From positions 1-15,695 of the forward strand of contig JAIITD010000029.1 of the NCBI GenBank assembly GCA_022737715.1: DNA of 15,695 bases. Direction: 5' to 3'. Position 1 is the stretch's first letter, and each line of letters opens with the position of its first letter. Source of the stretch: Veillonella sp. Lineage in GTDB: Bacteria > Bacillota > Negativicutes > Veillonellales > Veillonellaceae. The notes under the pieces are model-generated. The model did no database searches and had not been told where the DNA came from. It saw only the letters and a program-made list of their open reading frames with translations. Made by a program: the position numbers and the translations under genes. Of the stretch, positions 8,224-15,505 are shown one piece after another.

Positions 8224-9642
8224 TTAGAAACGAAAATCTCGTTTTCCATCTTCCATTTGAGCAATGTAAGCCTTTGCCTTATCTTTTACCAAATCATTCT
8301 TGATATTTTCCAATTGGTCTTCAATAACCTTGGCACCATGCTTTTTAGTCTTTTCATCGCCGTAATCCATGATGTATTCATTCAACGTCATCAATGCATT
8401 AGGTTGGCAACAGTTATGAATTTGACCCGATTTAGCAAGCGCCATAAAGCGGTCTCCAGTACGTCCTGCACGATAACATGCAGTACAGAAACTAGGTACA
8501 TAGCCAAGCCCCAACAACCAATCCACAATTTCATCCAATGTGCGCGTATCGCTGCGATCGAATTGTGCAGAGTTATCTTCTGGTTTTTCCTCTTCTTTGT
8601 AGCCGCCTACACTAGTACGAGAGCCACCGCTGATTTGGGAGATGCCTAATGCTAAACCACGTTCACGCATAGATTGGCTTTCACGAGTAGACATAATCAT
8701 GCCTGTATACGGTGTAGATACGCGGATAAGAGCCACGATTTTTTCAAAGATATCATCCGGTACAGCATTGCTGAAATCATCTACATCGATGTCATCAGCA
8801 GGGCAAATACGTGGTACAGAAATCGTATGAGGGCCTACACCATGAACAGCTTCCAAATGTTCAGCGTGCATCAAAAGACCTACAAAATCATATTTATAAT
8901 GTTCTAGACCATACAATACGCCAATGCCTACATCATCGATGCCACCTTCCATAGCGCGGTCCATTGCTTCTGTATGGTACGCATAATCACTCTTCGGTCC
9001 TGTTGGATGCAATGCTTCATAGTTTTCCTTATTATAGGTTTCTTGGAACAATGTATATGTACCAATACCAACATCATGCAATTTCTTATAATCTTCCACG
9101 GAGCATGCCGCAATATTTACATTGACACGACGAATTTCACCATTTTTATTTTTAATGCTGTAAATGGTCTTAATAGATTCCAAAATATAATCAAGAGGAT
9201 TGTTAAGAGGGTCTTCGCCAGATTCGATAACGATACGCTTATGCCCCATTGCTTCTAGAGCAATAACCTCCTCTTTAATTTGTTCTTGGGTCAATTTTTT
9301 CCGTTTAATATCGCGGTTCTTTGAGTGATATGGGCAATATACACAGCCATTGATACAATAATTAGATAAATATAGCGGTGCAAATAACACAATGCGGTCA
9401 CCATAAATAGCTTTTTTAATTTCTTTAGCTAGGGCAAATAGCTTTTCTTTGTATTCAGGCAACGGACATTCTAAGAGAACTGCCGCTTCTCTATGATTTA
9501 ACCCCTTAAACGTAGCCGCTTTCGCTAAAATTTGATCTAATAATTCACGATTTTCTTTATTTTCCTCTGCATAGGCAAGAGTATCAAGGATCTCTTGATG
9601 AGAAATAAATTCCTCCGCCTTAGGAGATTTTACATCATACAT
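8224..9642 (-). CDS. hydG: [FeFe]-hydrogenase H-cluster maturase HydG (radical SAM)
   Basis: A 472-residue radical SAM tyrosine lyase that cleaves tyrosine to supply CO and CN ligands, as an Fe(CO)2(CN) synthon, for the H-cluster of [FeFe]-hydrogenase. The SAM cluster motif CINGCVYC is at 96-103. The auxiliary C-terminal cluster motif fits the HydG pattern CX2CX22C exactly (Cys386, Cys389, Cys412) in CTACYRAGRTGDRFM and HNCCQPNAL. This C-terminal region and the overall length separate HydG from its relative ThiH. ATG 9642 has GAGGT seven bases upstream and gives the usual HydG length; a longer reading to 9678 would run into leader hairpins. It stands alone here: hydE, hydF and hydrogenase structural genes are not in the window. 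Its own promoter and terminator suggest a single-gene unit. Confidence 0.95.
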   Translation of the reverse strand: MYDVKSPKAEEFISHQEILDTLAYAEENKENRELLDQILAKAATFKGLNHREAAVLLECPLPEYKEKLFALAKEIKKAIYGDRIVLFAPLYLSNYCINGCVYCPYHSKNRDIKRKKLTQEQIKEEVIALEAMGHKRIVIESGEDPLNNPLDYILESIKTIYSIKNKNGEIRRVNVNIAACSVEDYKKLHDVGIGTYTLFQETYNKENYEALHPTGPKSDYAYHTEAMDRAMEGGIDDVGIGVLYGLEHYKYDFVGLLMHAEHLEAVHGVGPHTISVPRICPADDIDVDDFSNAVPDDIFEKIVALIRVSTPYTGMIMSTRESQSMRERGLALGISQISGGSRTSVGGYKEEEKPEDNSAQFDRSDTRTLDEIVDWLLGLGYVPSFCTACYRAGRTGDRFMALAKSGQIHNCCQPNALMTLNEYIMDYGDEKTKKHGAKVIEDQLENIKNDLVKDKAKAYIAQMEDGKRDFRF

Positions 9643-9664
9643 AGTACTTACCTCAAATCTTTCC

Positions 9665-9728
9665 AGTGGACATGCCACTCTAGTTAGGTCTGTGAAAGTA
9701 TATCATCACTATTTTAGTAATCTTTCAC
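9665..9728 (-). other. Structured 5' leader of hydG (two hairpins)
   Basis: The region between the inferred start (near 9735) and the hydG ribosome site holds two hairpins. The first pairs GTGAAAG (9692-9698) with CTTTCAC (9722-9728), and internally ATCACT (9705-9710) with AGTAAT (9716-9721, one G-U pair in RNA), leaving a 6-nt bulge (9699-9704) and a 5-nt loop. The second pairs AGTGG (9665-9669) with CCACT (9675-9679) around a 5-nt loop, about 10 nt before the GAGG ribosome site (9650-9654). It matches no riboswitch class that I recognise. Confidence 0.45.
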
Positions 9729-9741
9729 CGATACTGTACTA

Positions 9742-9750
9742 AGTATACCA
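9742..9750 (-). promoter_or_regulatory. Extended -10 promoter of hydG
   Basis: The minus strand reads TGGTATACT, an extended -10 (TGnTATACT). No good -35 hexamer is found 16-18 bp upstream, as is common for extended -10 promoters. The sequence ATACT-TAGTAC-AGTAT spans the -10 and the start site and is a small dyad that could be an operator. The inferred start near 9735 gives a leader of about 93 nt. Confidence 0.5.
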
Positions 9751-9792
9751 CTATTCCTACTAAAAAGCATTGGAATTTACTATAACAAATAA

Positions 9793-10881
9793 TCATTTTC
9801 CCCATGCATTGTATAAGTCTTGCATTGCTTTTTCCTTAGCAATAATACCATGCGCCATCCATAGCGTGCTATCTACACGCAATACGTGATTTTCTTTTAC
9901 CGCCGGCAACGTGTGCCATAAGGCGTCCTTTTCTAAATTATCTAGTTTTTGGTCTGCAATACTTTGGTTGTTAGCACTCGTAGCACCATAGCCAGAACTT
10001 ACAATTAAATATCCTGCATCTAAATCAGGCAACCGTTCTAAGGATATGGCATTATTCGTAGGATTTAAATCGGTTTCTAATACCATGTCAGGCGGTTTTA
10101 TATTAAGCAAATCTGCCATAAATATATTCATATCACTCTTCATGTATGGATATAAACGATACTCCTTATTTAAGATACGTAAAAACGCCATCGTTTGACC
10201 ATCCATGTGCTTCGCTAGTGCGATACGTGTCTTTTTAGCATTTGTATAATATTCTTTTAATCGGGCCTCCCCTTTTTCTGGCATGCCTAATGCTGTGGCA
10301 ATACCTAATAAAGCGGTTTCCTCTTTATTAACATTAAAGGCTACTGTTGGCGCTATTTTTGAAAGCGCATTAAAGGCCGCTTTACCATAGGAATCACGCA
10401 TGATAATTAAATCTGGATGCATTGCTTGCACCTGTTCATAGTTGATTGTTTTAGTTTCATCATTGATGCTAATATTTTGAATATTGCGTTCACTCAATTC
10501 CTTGTAGAGATAGCTTTTTTCATTATAGCTCCCCGCTATAAAAGGAATATCAAGAGCCACCATAGGATCCTCTGCACGAATGACTACAATGCGCTTTGGA
10601 TTTTTTGGCATTACAGTTTTCCCTAGTTTATGGGTTACTGTAATAGTGTCACCTTCTACAGTAATGGTTTTATCAACAGCTTTCTTTGTAGCTGCCAATC
10701 GCTTCTTGAATTCCTTATCAATCTCTTTAGGATCATTAGATCGTTCCAAAGCAGCTTTCACCTTATCATCTAATTCAGCATAAATCGCATCATGAGTCAT
10801 ACCATTTTGCTGAGGTCCACATCCAGCTACACCGAATAAAACACAGGCCCCAAGCAATGTAGACAATACTAATCGCCGCAT
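9793..10881 (-). CDS. Iron-siderophore/heme/cobalamin-type ABC substrate-binding lipoprotein
   Basis: A 362-residue extracytoplasmic solute-binding protein of the FecB/FhuD/BtuF type (periplasmic binding fold, PF01497-like). The signal peptide MRRLVLSTLLGACVLFGVAGC ends in a lipobox with Cys21 as the lipidation site. The binding domain begins near 72 (TITVEGDTITVTHKLG then PKNPKRIVVI) and includes YEQVQAMHPDLIIMR and a C-terminal lobe ending near DLYNAWGK. Between Cys21 and the domain is an unusual charged, probably helical stretch of about 50 residues (22-71), longer than the usual short linker. ATG 10881 is preferred over a GTG at 10893 because GAGG is six bases upstream. It starts one base after the ATPase stop and is last in the operon. 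Iron chelate, heme or cobalamin cannot be distinguished by sequence alone; the Fur box upstream favours iron or heme. Confidence 0.9.
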   Translation of the reverse strand: MRRLVLSTLLGACVLFGVAGCGPQQNGMTHDAIYAELDDKVKAALERSNDPKEIDKEFKKRLAATKKAVDKTITVEGDTITVTHKLGKTVMPKNPKRIVVIRAEDPMVALDIPFIAGSYNEKSYLYKELSERNIQNISINDETKTINYEQVQAMHPDLIIMRDSYGKAAFNALSKIAPTVAFNVNKEETALLGIATALGMPEKGEARLKEYYTNAKKTRIALAKHMDGQTMAFLRILNKEYRLYPYMKSDMNIFMADLLNIKPPDMVLETDLNPTNNAISLERLPDLDAGYLIVSSGYGATSANNQSIADQKLDNLEKDALWHTLPAVKENHVLRVDSTLWMAHGIIAKEKAMQDLYNAWGK

Positions 10882-10882
10882 A

Positions 10883-11692
10883 TTACACCTCACGACCTAA
10901 GTTACCATATGATTTGATGGAATAAGGAATGCAGAAAGGTCGATTTGTCTTAGGATCATTCATAATCGTGGAATCCACACCGAATACGTTGCTAAGCATT
11001 TCATTATGGAATATCTCATAGGATGTTCCTTCATATTGAATTTGACCATCTTTCATAGCTACGAGATAGTCAGCAAATCGCGCTGCCTCATTGAGTTCAT
11101 GAATAACCATAACAACAGTTTTATTATAGGTTTTATTTAGATGCTCTACTAAATGCAATACATCCATTTGATGAGCAACGTCTAAAAAGCTTGTTGGTTC
11201 ATCAAGGAATAGAATATCCGCGTTTTGTGCAATGGCCATCGCAATCCAAGCACGTTGACGTTGACCACCAGACATTTGAGAAATATTGCGATTAGCAAAT
11301 TCTGTCAACCCCGTTTCCTCAAGTGCCCAATCGACCATTTCTCGATCTTCTTTAGTAGTTCTTGCGAAGATGCTACCTTGATGTGGAGCACGGCCATACA
11401 TAACAAGTTCACGTACTGTCAATTCACCTGGTGCCGTTGGATTTTGAGGTAAAATTGCTATTTTTTTCGCCAATTCTCGGCTACCATAGGATGTAATTTT
11501 CTTACCATCTAGTAATATTTCTCCATCCATGGCAGGAATAATTCGACAAATGGTTTTCAATAATGTCGATTTTCCACACCCATTAGCACCTATCAAGGCT
11601 GTTACCTTACCTTCTGGAATTGTAAGATTAAGATCAGTAATAATTTTTGTATCACCGTAGCCGGTAGTTAAATGTTTTACTTCTAATTTCAT
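10883..11692 (-). CDS. ABC transporter ATPase, iron-siderophore/heme/cobalamin family
   Basis: A 269-residue cytoplasmic ATPase that powers import through the two upstream FecCD permeases. Walker A is GANGCGKST (35-43), the Q-loop is Gln83 (ILPQNP), the ABC signature is MSGGQRQRAW (starting at 140), Walker B is ILFLDEPTSFLD (160-171) and the switch histidine is His198 (VMVIHE). The sequence style (FLDVAHQMDVLHLVEHLN, NEAARFADYLVAMKDGQI) is that of the FecE/FepC/FhuC group. Start ATG 11692 follows AAAGGAGA by about eight bases. It lies 14 nt after the second permease and one base before the binding protein, as expected of one operon. Confidence 0.95.
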   Translation of the reverse strand: MKLEVKHLTTGYGDTKIITDLNLTIPEGKVTALIGANGCGKSTLLKTICRIIPAMDGEILLDGKKITSYGSRELAKKIAILPQNPTAPGELTVRELVMYGRAPHQGSIFARTTKEDREMVDWALEETGLTEFANRNISQMSGGQRQRAWIAMAIAQNADILFLDEPTSFLDVAHQMDVLHLVEHLNKTYNKTVVMVIHELNEAARFADYLVAMKDGQIQYEGTSYEIFHNEMLSNVFGVDSTIMNDPKTNRPFCIPYSIKSYGNLGREV

Positions 11693-11706
11693 GGAAATGT
11701 CTCCTT

Positions 11707-12714
11707 TTATGCCTTTGTCTTCGCTAAAATATACAAGAAATATGGGGCCCCAACCAAAGCGATAATAATGCCCAACAAGATTTCATCTGGCGCTATAATA
11801 GAACGACCTATCCAATCAGCACCAACGACGAGAATAGCACCTATCAATGCGGTTAATGGCAAGAAATAAGCGTGATTAGCACCGATTAAACGACGTGCTA
11901 TATGTGGTGAAATAAGCCCAACAAATCCGATACTACCACCAATGGCAACGCAAAAACCTGCTAATAGAACAGCAATAATCAAATATATAAACCGCGAAAG
12001 ATTAATGCGTACCCCTAATCCCATAGCGGTTTCATCGGCCAAGCTCAATAGGTTTAAATCCATATACCGAGCGTATAAGATGAGTGATAATATGACAACA
12101 ACAGGTGCTAAAATCCATACATGTTCCCATGTATTACCAGAAATGGTACCTATCGTCCATGTATTAACAAGATAGAACTTATTAGGATCTAATCGCGTAA
12201 CAAGTAAAACTTGTAGTGCATGGAAACCTGCGCTCATAGAGATACCTGTTAAAATCAATCGGTATGGAGAAATAACTTCTCCGCCGCGGCATGATAATGC
12301 ATAGATGAGCAAGGCCGCTAATATAGCTCCTGCTACAGCAACAGTAGGCAAGGTCCAGATTCCCCATGCCGTCGTAGAACCAGCAAAATAAACTAATAAT
12401 ACTACACCAAGACCGGCCCCAGCATTGACACCAAGGAGGCTTGGACTAGCTAACTCATTGCGAGATACGGTTTGGAATATAGCCCCTGATATAGCCAGTC
12501 CCATACCAATAAATACAGCCAATACAGTTCTAACGAGTCGGAAATCAAAAACGGTGATGTGTTCTACTGCATTACCACCACCAAAAAGAATACGAATCAA
12601 ATCGGCATTTGACATATCGCTAAATCCAGTATGAAGATTAGCATACATGACAGCTAATAATATGATGATCATTGCAAAAGTATAGGCAAAGAATCGTTGT
12701 TTAATAGTCATCAT
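11707..12714 (-). CDS. FecCD-family ABC permease (second)
   Basis: A 335-residue polytopic membrane protein of the iron-siderophore/cobalamin importer permease family, expected to have 9-10 transmembrane helices. Family marks are RLVRTVLAVFIGMGLAISGA followed by ELASPSLLGVNAGAGLG (about 58-105), and GFVGLISPHIARRLIGANH with WIGRS and the terminal LVGAPYFLYIL, which includes the cytoplasmic coupling region that contacts the ATPase. The first ATG overlaps the first permease's stop (ATGA). GGAGG is only three bases before this ATG but six before the next ATG (12711), so the protein may really start one residue later. It pairs with the first permease as a heterodimer. Confidence 0.95.
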   Translation of the reverse strand: MMTIKQRFFAYTFAMIIILLAVMYANLHTGFSDMSNADLIRILFGGGNAVEHITVFDFRLVRTVLAVFIGMGLAISGAIFQTVSRNELASPSLLGVNAGAGLGVVLLVYFAGSTTAWGIWTLPTVAVAGAILAALLIYALSCRGGEVISPYRLILTGISMSAGFHALQVLLVTRLDPNKFYLVNTWTIGTISGNTWEHVWILAPVVVILSLILYARYMDLNLLSLADETAMGLGVRINLSRFIYLIIAVLLAGFCVAIGGSIGFVGLISPHIARRLIGANHAYFLPLTALIGAILVVGADWIGRSIIAPDEILLGIIIALVGAPYFLYILAKTKA

Positions 12715-13733
12715 TTACCTCCTTTGCGATTAGCTAAATAGATAAAGAACGGAACCCCTACAAGAGCCGTAATAGCTCCTAACGGTGTTTCAAATGGCGG
12801 GTTAATAATACGAGCTATAACATCCGCAATCATAACGAGAACAGCACCAAACAATGCCGAGAAAGGAACGACAAGACGATAGTCAATACCCACGAGTTTA
12901 CGGGTAATATGTGGGATAACTAGGCCTACAAATCCGATAGGACCAGCTAGTGCAACGGCGGACCCACTTAGAATCAGTACAGTTAGTCCCGATAAGAAAC
13001 GAACGCGATTCAAATTGCTACCAAGACCAATCGCTACATCTTCACCAAAGCTAAGTAGTGTAACAGATTTAGATACATACATTGCAATGCACAAACCAAT
13101 AATGGTCCACGGCAACACGAGAACAACTTGCTCCATACGAATGCCACTAATACCGCCAGCAGTCCAAAAGCTCAATTCTTGTGCCACTTGGAAATATACG
13201 ACAAGCATATGGGTAACAGCTACAAATACAGCACTTATAGCAGTACCGGCAAGAGCTAAATACACAGGCGTCGCCTTACCGCCTACACGCTTAGCTAGCG
13301 TCAAAATGCATAATGTTGCTAATGCGGCGCCTAAAAAGGAGAATAAAATACTTCCATTTAACGAGAGAAATGGGAATAAAATCATGCCTACAGCCAAACC
13401 AAAACTTGCACCTGCATTAATCCCCAAAATAGAAGGACTTGCCATAGGGTTATTCGTAACACCTTGCATGAGAGCACCAGATACAGCAAAACTAATACCT
13501 ACGATAATTCCTGCTAACATGCGCGGTAACCGTAAAGTTTGAATAATCATTTGTCCAATGCTAGCAGGATCATAGGCTATAAACGATTGAATAATATCGT
13601 CAACACTAATGTATCGGATCCCAATAAATAACGATCCTAGGGATGTAGCAATCAAAATGATCAGGGCTATAATACCTAAAAAGGTATTTCGCAGAGCATA
13701 CCCTTCCCTAGTTCTTACATTCGAACTACTCAT
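12711..13733 (-). CDS. FecCD-family ABC permease (first)
   Basis: A 340-residue integral membrane permease and first gene of the importer operon. One N-terminal membrane helix (about 15-40) is followed by the family block RLPRMLAGIIVGISFAVSGA then MQGVTNNPMASPSILGINAG (about 68-108). The C-terminal region has GPIGFVGLVIPHITRKLVG and ends LVGVPFFIYLANRKGGK. These are hallmarks of FecC/FecD/FhuB/BtuC permeases. ATG 13733 follows GAGGAG by five bases and lies about 44 nt from the inferred transcription start. Its stop overlaps the next permease by four bases with that gene's AGGAGG site inside this coding end. Confidence 0.95.
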   Translation of the reverse strand: MSSSNVRTREGYALRNTFLGIIALIILIATSLGSLFIGIRYISVDDIIQSFIAYDPASIGQMIIQTLRLPRMLAGIIVGISFAVSGALMQGVTNNPMASPSILGINAGASFGLAVGMILFPFLSLNGSILFSFLGAALATLCILTLAKRVGGKATPVYLALAGTAISAVFVAVTHMLVVYFQVAQELSFWTAGGISGIRMEQVVLVLPWTIIGLCIAMYVSKSVTLLSFGEDVAIGLGSNLNRVRFLSGLTVLILSGSAVALAGPIGFVGLVIPHITRKLVGIDYRLVVPFSALFGAVLVMIADVIARIINPPFETPLGAITALVGVPFFIYLANRKGGK

Positions 13734-13783
13734 AAAAACTCCTCACTAAATAAAATACATCAAGTACATTAAATATATCGTAT

Positions 13784-13812
13784 ATTATAGCAACTATCAT
13801 TTTTCTATTCAA
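13784..13812 (-). promoter_or_regulatory. Sigma-70 type promoter of the iron-importer operon
   Basis: On the minus strand, -35 TTGAAT (13807-13812), a 17-bp spacer, and a perfect -10 TATAAT (13784-13789). This is the best promoter match in the window and sits about 50 bp upstream of the first permease start. The candidate Fur box overlaps the -35, and a further AATGATAG fragment lies in the spacer. Confidence 0.75.
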
Positions 13813-13829
13813 TAACAATTATCATTATC
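13811..13829 (-). promoter_or_regulatory. Candidate Fur box of the iron-importer operon
   Basis: The minus strand reads GATAATGATAATTGTTATT, matching the 19-bp Fur consensus GATAATGATAATCATTATC at 16 positions, including the whole first 12. It overlaps the -35 hexamer by two bases, so iron-loaded Fur bound here would block the promoter. A Fur protein is encoded in the same window (2551-3039). This supports iron-repressed expression of the importer. Confidence 0.75.
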
Positions 13830-13882
13830 ATATTTGCAAGTGATATATATTTTGCATTGTAAACAAATATAAAACGCATAAT

Positions 13883-13917
13883 AAAAGAGCAGATACTATC
13901 TGAGTATCTGCTCTTTT
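13883..13917 (-). terminator. Terminator of the fetAB operon
   Basis: Perfect 14-bp inverted repeat AAAAGAGCAGATAC (13883-13896) and GTATCTGCTCTTTT (13904-13917) with a 7-nt loop. In the minus direction the stem ends in CTCTTTTATTAT, giving the T tract, 48 nt beyond the fetB stop. It has A/T tracts on both sides and could act in both directions, but no plus-strand gene approaches it. It isolates fetAB from the importer promoter. Confidence 0.85.
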
Positions 13918-13965
13918 TATAATTCGTTCATATTCTATTATCATTATATTTTTATTGAGAAAATT

Positions 13966-14739
13966 TTATTTTTCAGGGCCATTTAATTGATGTCTATTAT
14001 TAAAAAATCCTTTATAGGCTAATTGACAGGCTATAAAGCAAGCAATAGAAATGGTAGATAAAGACATGAAGGTAACAATCATTTGATACTTAACCGCCTC
14101 TACCGGTGGCATCCCTGCCAAAATAAGCCCTGTCATCATCCCCGGTAACGATACAATCCCTAAGGTTTTGGCTGCATCAACAGTTGGTTGTAAGCCTGTT
14201 TTGATAACATCTCGAATAATAGCCTTCGATGCTTGTTTCGGTGTGCTACCTAATGCGAGTTTTATTTCTACCTCCTGTTGACGTAAATCAAAATTAGATA
14301 ATAATTGACGATAGCATAAACCAATAGCAACCATAGCACCACTTATAACCATACCGCCTACAGGAATCATTTGATAAGCCGTAAACTCTAGTACACCGGT
14401 TAATAATAAGATTGATAACGTAATCCATGCACCAATGGAAATAGAAATCCAAGATATCCAAATGGCATGAGGTATTCCAGGCCCCCTCTTACCTGCATTA
14501 TATGCAGCATTAAAAGCCATACACCCCAATAGAACAACTGTAAAAACGGGATTTTCTGTACCAAAAATATAAGATAATACAAATCCTATGATAAGTAATT
14601 GTACAGTAGCTCTTAAGGCACTAATAAAAATATCCTTTTCCAGCTTTAATTCTTGCCGATAGGACATAACCATACTGATGATGACCAACGCAGATGCAAG
14701 GCATAAGGACGTTAGAGAAATAGCATGAAATTGATTCAT
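13966..14739 (-). CDS. fetB: FetB-type (UPF0014) iron-export ABC permease
   Basis: A 257-residue membrane protein of the YbbM/FetB (UPF0014) family, about seven hydrophobic segments, close to the 259 residues I recall for the E. coli protein. E. coli FetAB is reported to export iron and protect against oxidative stress; the substrate here is inferred from that. Family marks are the membrane-rich N-terminus, a cytoplasmic segment LRQQEVEIKLALGSTPKQAS around residue 155, and the highly conserved TLGIVSLPGMMTGLILAGMP near 200. Start ATG 14739 overlaps the fetA stop (ATGA), with GGAGG seven bases upstream. The hydrophilic tail is GFFNNRHQLNGPEK. No truncation is seen. Confidence 0.9.
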   Translation of the reverse strand: MNQFHAISLTSLCLASALVIISMVMSYRQELKLEKDIFISALRATVQLLIIGFVLSYIFGTENPVFTVVLLGCMAFNAAYNAGKRGPGIPHAIWISWISISIGAWITLSILLLTGVLEFTAYQMIPVGGMVISGAMVAIGLCYRQLLSNFDLRQQEVEIKLALGSTPKQASKAIIRDVIKTGLQPTVDAAKTLGIVSLPGMMTGLILAGMPPVEAVKYQMIVTFMSLSTISIACFIACQLAYKGFFNNRHQLNGPEK

Positions 14740-15392
14740 CGTAATACCTCCTCATGTTGAATAGCACCATCCACGATAGTTATACGGCGATTGGCATGAC
14801 GCAAGCTTTGATCTTCATTGTGTGTAATCGATAGAATCGTTACTCCACTCTTATGAAGTTCCTCAATAAGGCCTTCTACAACGATTGTATTCTTAGCATC
14901 TAACGCAGAGGTAACCTCATCAAGGAGTAGAATCTTAGGCTCAAAAATTAAGCTCCGAATGAGACAAATACGTTGCATCTCCCCACCCGACAATTCCTCA
15001 TTACGCCGATTAAAGTAATCCATTGGCATTTGCAATAATGCGAATAAATGCTCTATACGTTCCATATCGGGCTTCATATTTCGTATATCATAGGGAAATA
15101 ATATATTGCGTCTTACCGTCTTTGCAAATAAATAAGGTCTTTGAAAGCAGTAACCCACTGATTGACGATACACTTCAGGTGTAATCGTCCGAATATCTTG
15201 ACCTTCATAGGCAATACACCCCGATGTAGGACTAATCAAGTCACTACATAATTTTAACAATGTACTTTTACCGCTACCAGAAGGACCAACAATAGATACA
15301 TAATCGCCAGAGTCAATAGAAAGCGATACATCATCAATGATGATCTTATCCTTAACGGCATAGGACACATTTGACAACTCGAGAAGAGACAT
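14736..15392 (-). CDS. fetA: FetA-type ABC transporter ATPase
   Basis: A 218-residue ABC ATPase partnering FetB. Walker A GPSGSGKST (36-44), Q-loop Gln84 (YCFQRPYLF), signature LSGGEMQR (134-141), Walker B ILLLDEVTSALD (154-165) and switch His191 (SITHNE). The Glu-Val after the Walker B Asp, in place of Glu-Pro, and the short length fit YbbL/FetA. ATG 15392 has GAGGTG seven bases upstream. It is the first gene of a two-gene operon about 113 nt from the end of rpmA. Function in metal export is inferred from the fetB neighbour. Confidence 0.9.
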   Translation of the reverse strand: MSLLELSNVSYAVKDKIIIDDVSLSIDSGDYVSIVGPSGSGKSTLLKLCSDLISPTSGCIAYEGQDIRTITPEVYRQSVGYCFQRPYLFAKTVRRNILFPYDIRNMKPDMERIEHLFALLQMPMDYFNRRNEELSGGEMQRICLIRSLIFEPKILLLDEVTSALDAKNTIVVEGLIEELHKSGVTILSITHNEDQSLRHANRRITIVDGAIQHEEVLR

Positions 15393-15450
15393 AGATGCAC
15401 CTCAGCTTAAACACAATAGATAATAATAATAATTCACAATATGTATTTCT

Positions 15451-15480
15451 ATTATATACAAAAAATCCCTAGTGGGTAAA
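15451..15480 (-). promoter_or_regulatory. Possible fetAB promoter overlapping the rpmA terminator
   Basis: Minus strand TATAAT (15451-15456) lies just past the T tract of the rpmA terminator. With an 18-bp spacer the -35 would be TTTACC (15475-15480), at the terminator loop (four of six matches). The leader to fetA would be about 50 nt and contains an AT-rich triplet run (GATAATAATAATAATT on the plus strand, from 15419) that is weakly Fur-box-like. Confidence 0.4.
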
Positions 15481-15492
15481 CCACTAGGGATT
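15460..15492 (-). terminator. Terminator of rpmA
   Basis: Perfect 12-bp inverted repeat AATCCCTAGTGG (15464-15475) and CCACTAGGGATT (15481-15492) with a 5-nt loop. In the minus direction it is followed by a six-T run (15460-15465, partly in the stem). It lies 13 nt after the rpmA stop, a textbook intrinsic terminator. Confidence 0.9.
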
Positions 15493-15505
15493 AATAGTTG
15501 TAAAA

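Noticed and set aside
8092..8649. Plus-strand open frame of 185 codons with an apparent lipoprotein-like N-terminus
   Set aside because: It starts with TTG, begins over the hydG terminator hairpin and then runs antisense to the well-supported hydG. No ribosome site or family match; the hydrophobic start is a by-product of AT-rich terminator sequence.
8224..9642. ThiH (2-iminoacetate synthase) as the identity
   Set aside because: The C-terminal CX2CX22C motif, 472-residue length and CTACYRAGRTGDRFM block are those of HydG, and no thiamine genes are adjacent.
9751..9792. Terminator after the binding-protein gene
   Set aside because: Only a 5-bp ATTCC/GGAAT repeat with a 14-nt loop is visible; no convincing stem with T tract, so the importer transcript may read into hydG.
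9778..9796. Fur-box-like AATAATCATTTTC upstream of hydG
   Set aside because: Only about 12/19 matches over the full box, it overlaps the binding-protein stop and lies well upstream of the hydG -10; too weak to call.
13015..13542. Plus-strand open frame of 175 codons
   Set aside because: Lies wholly antisense to the first FecCD permease, whose motifs are intact; composition is that of a reversed membrane-protein gene.
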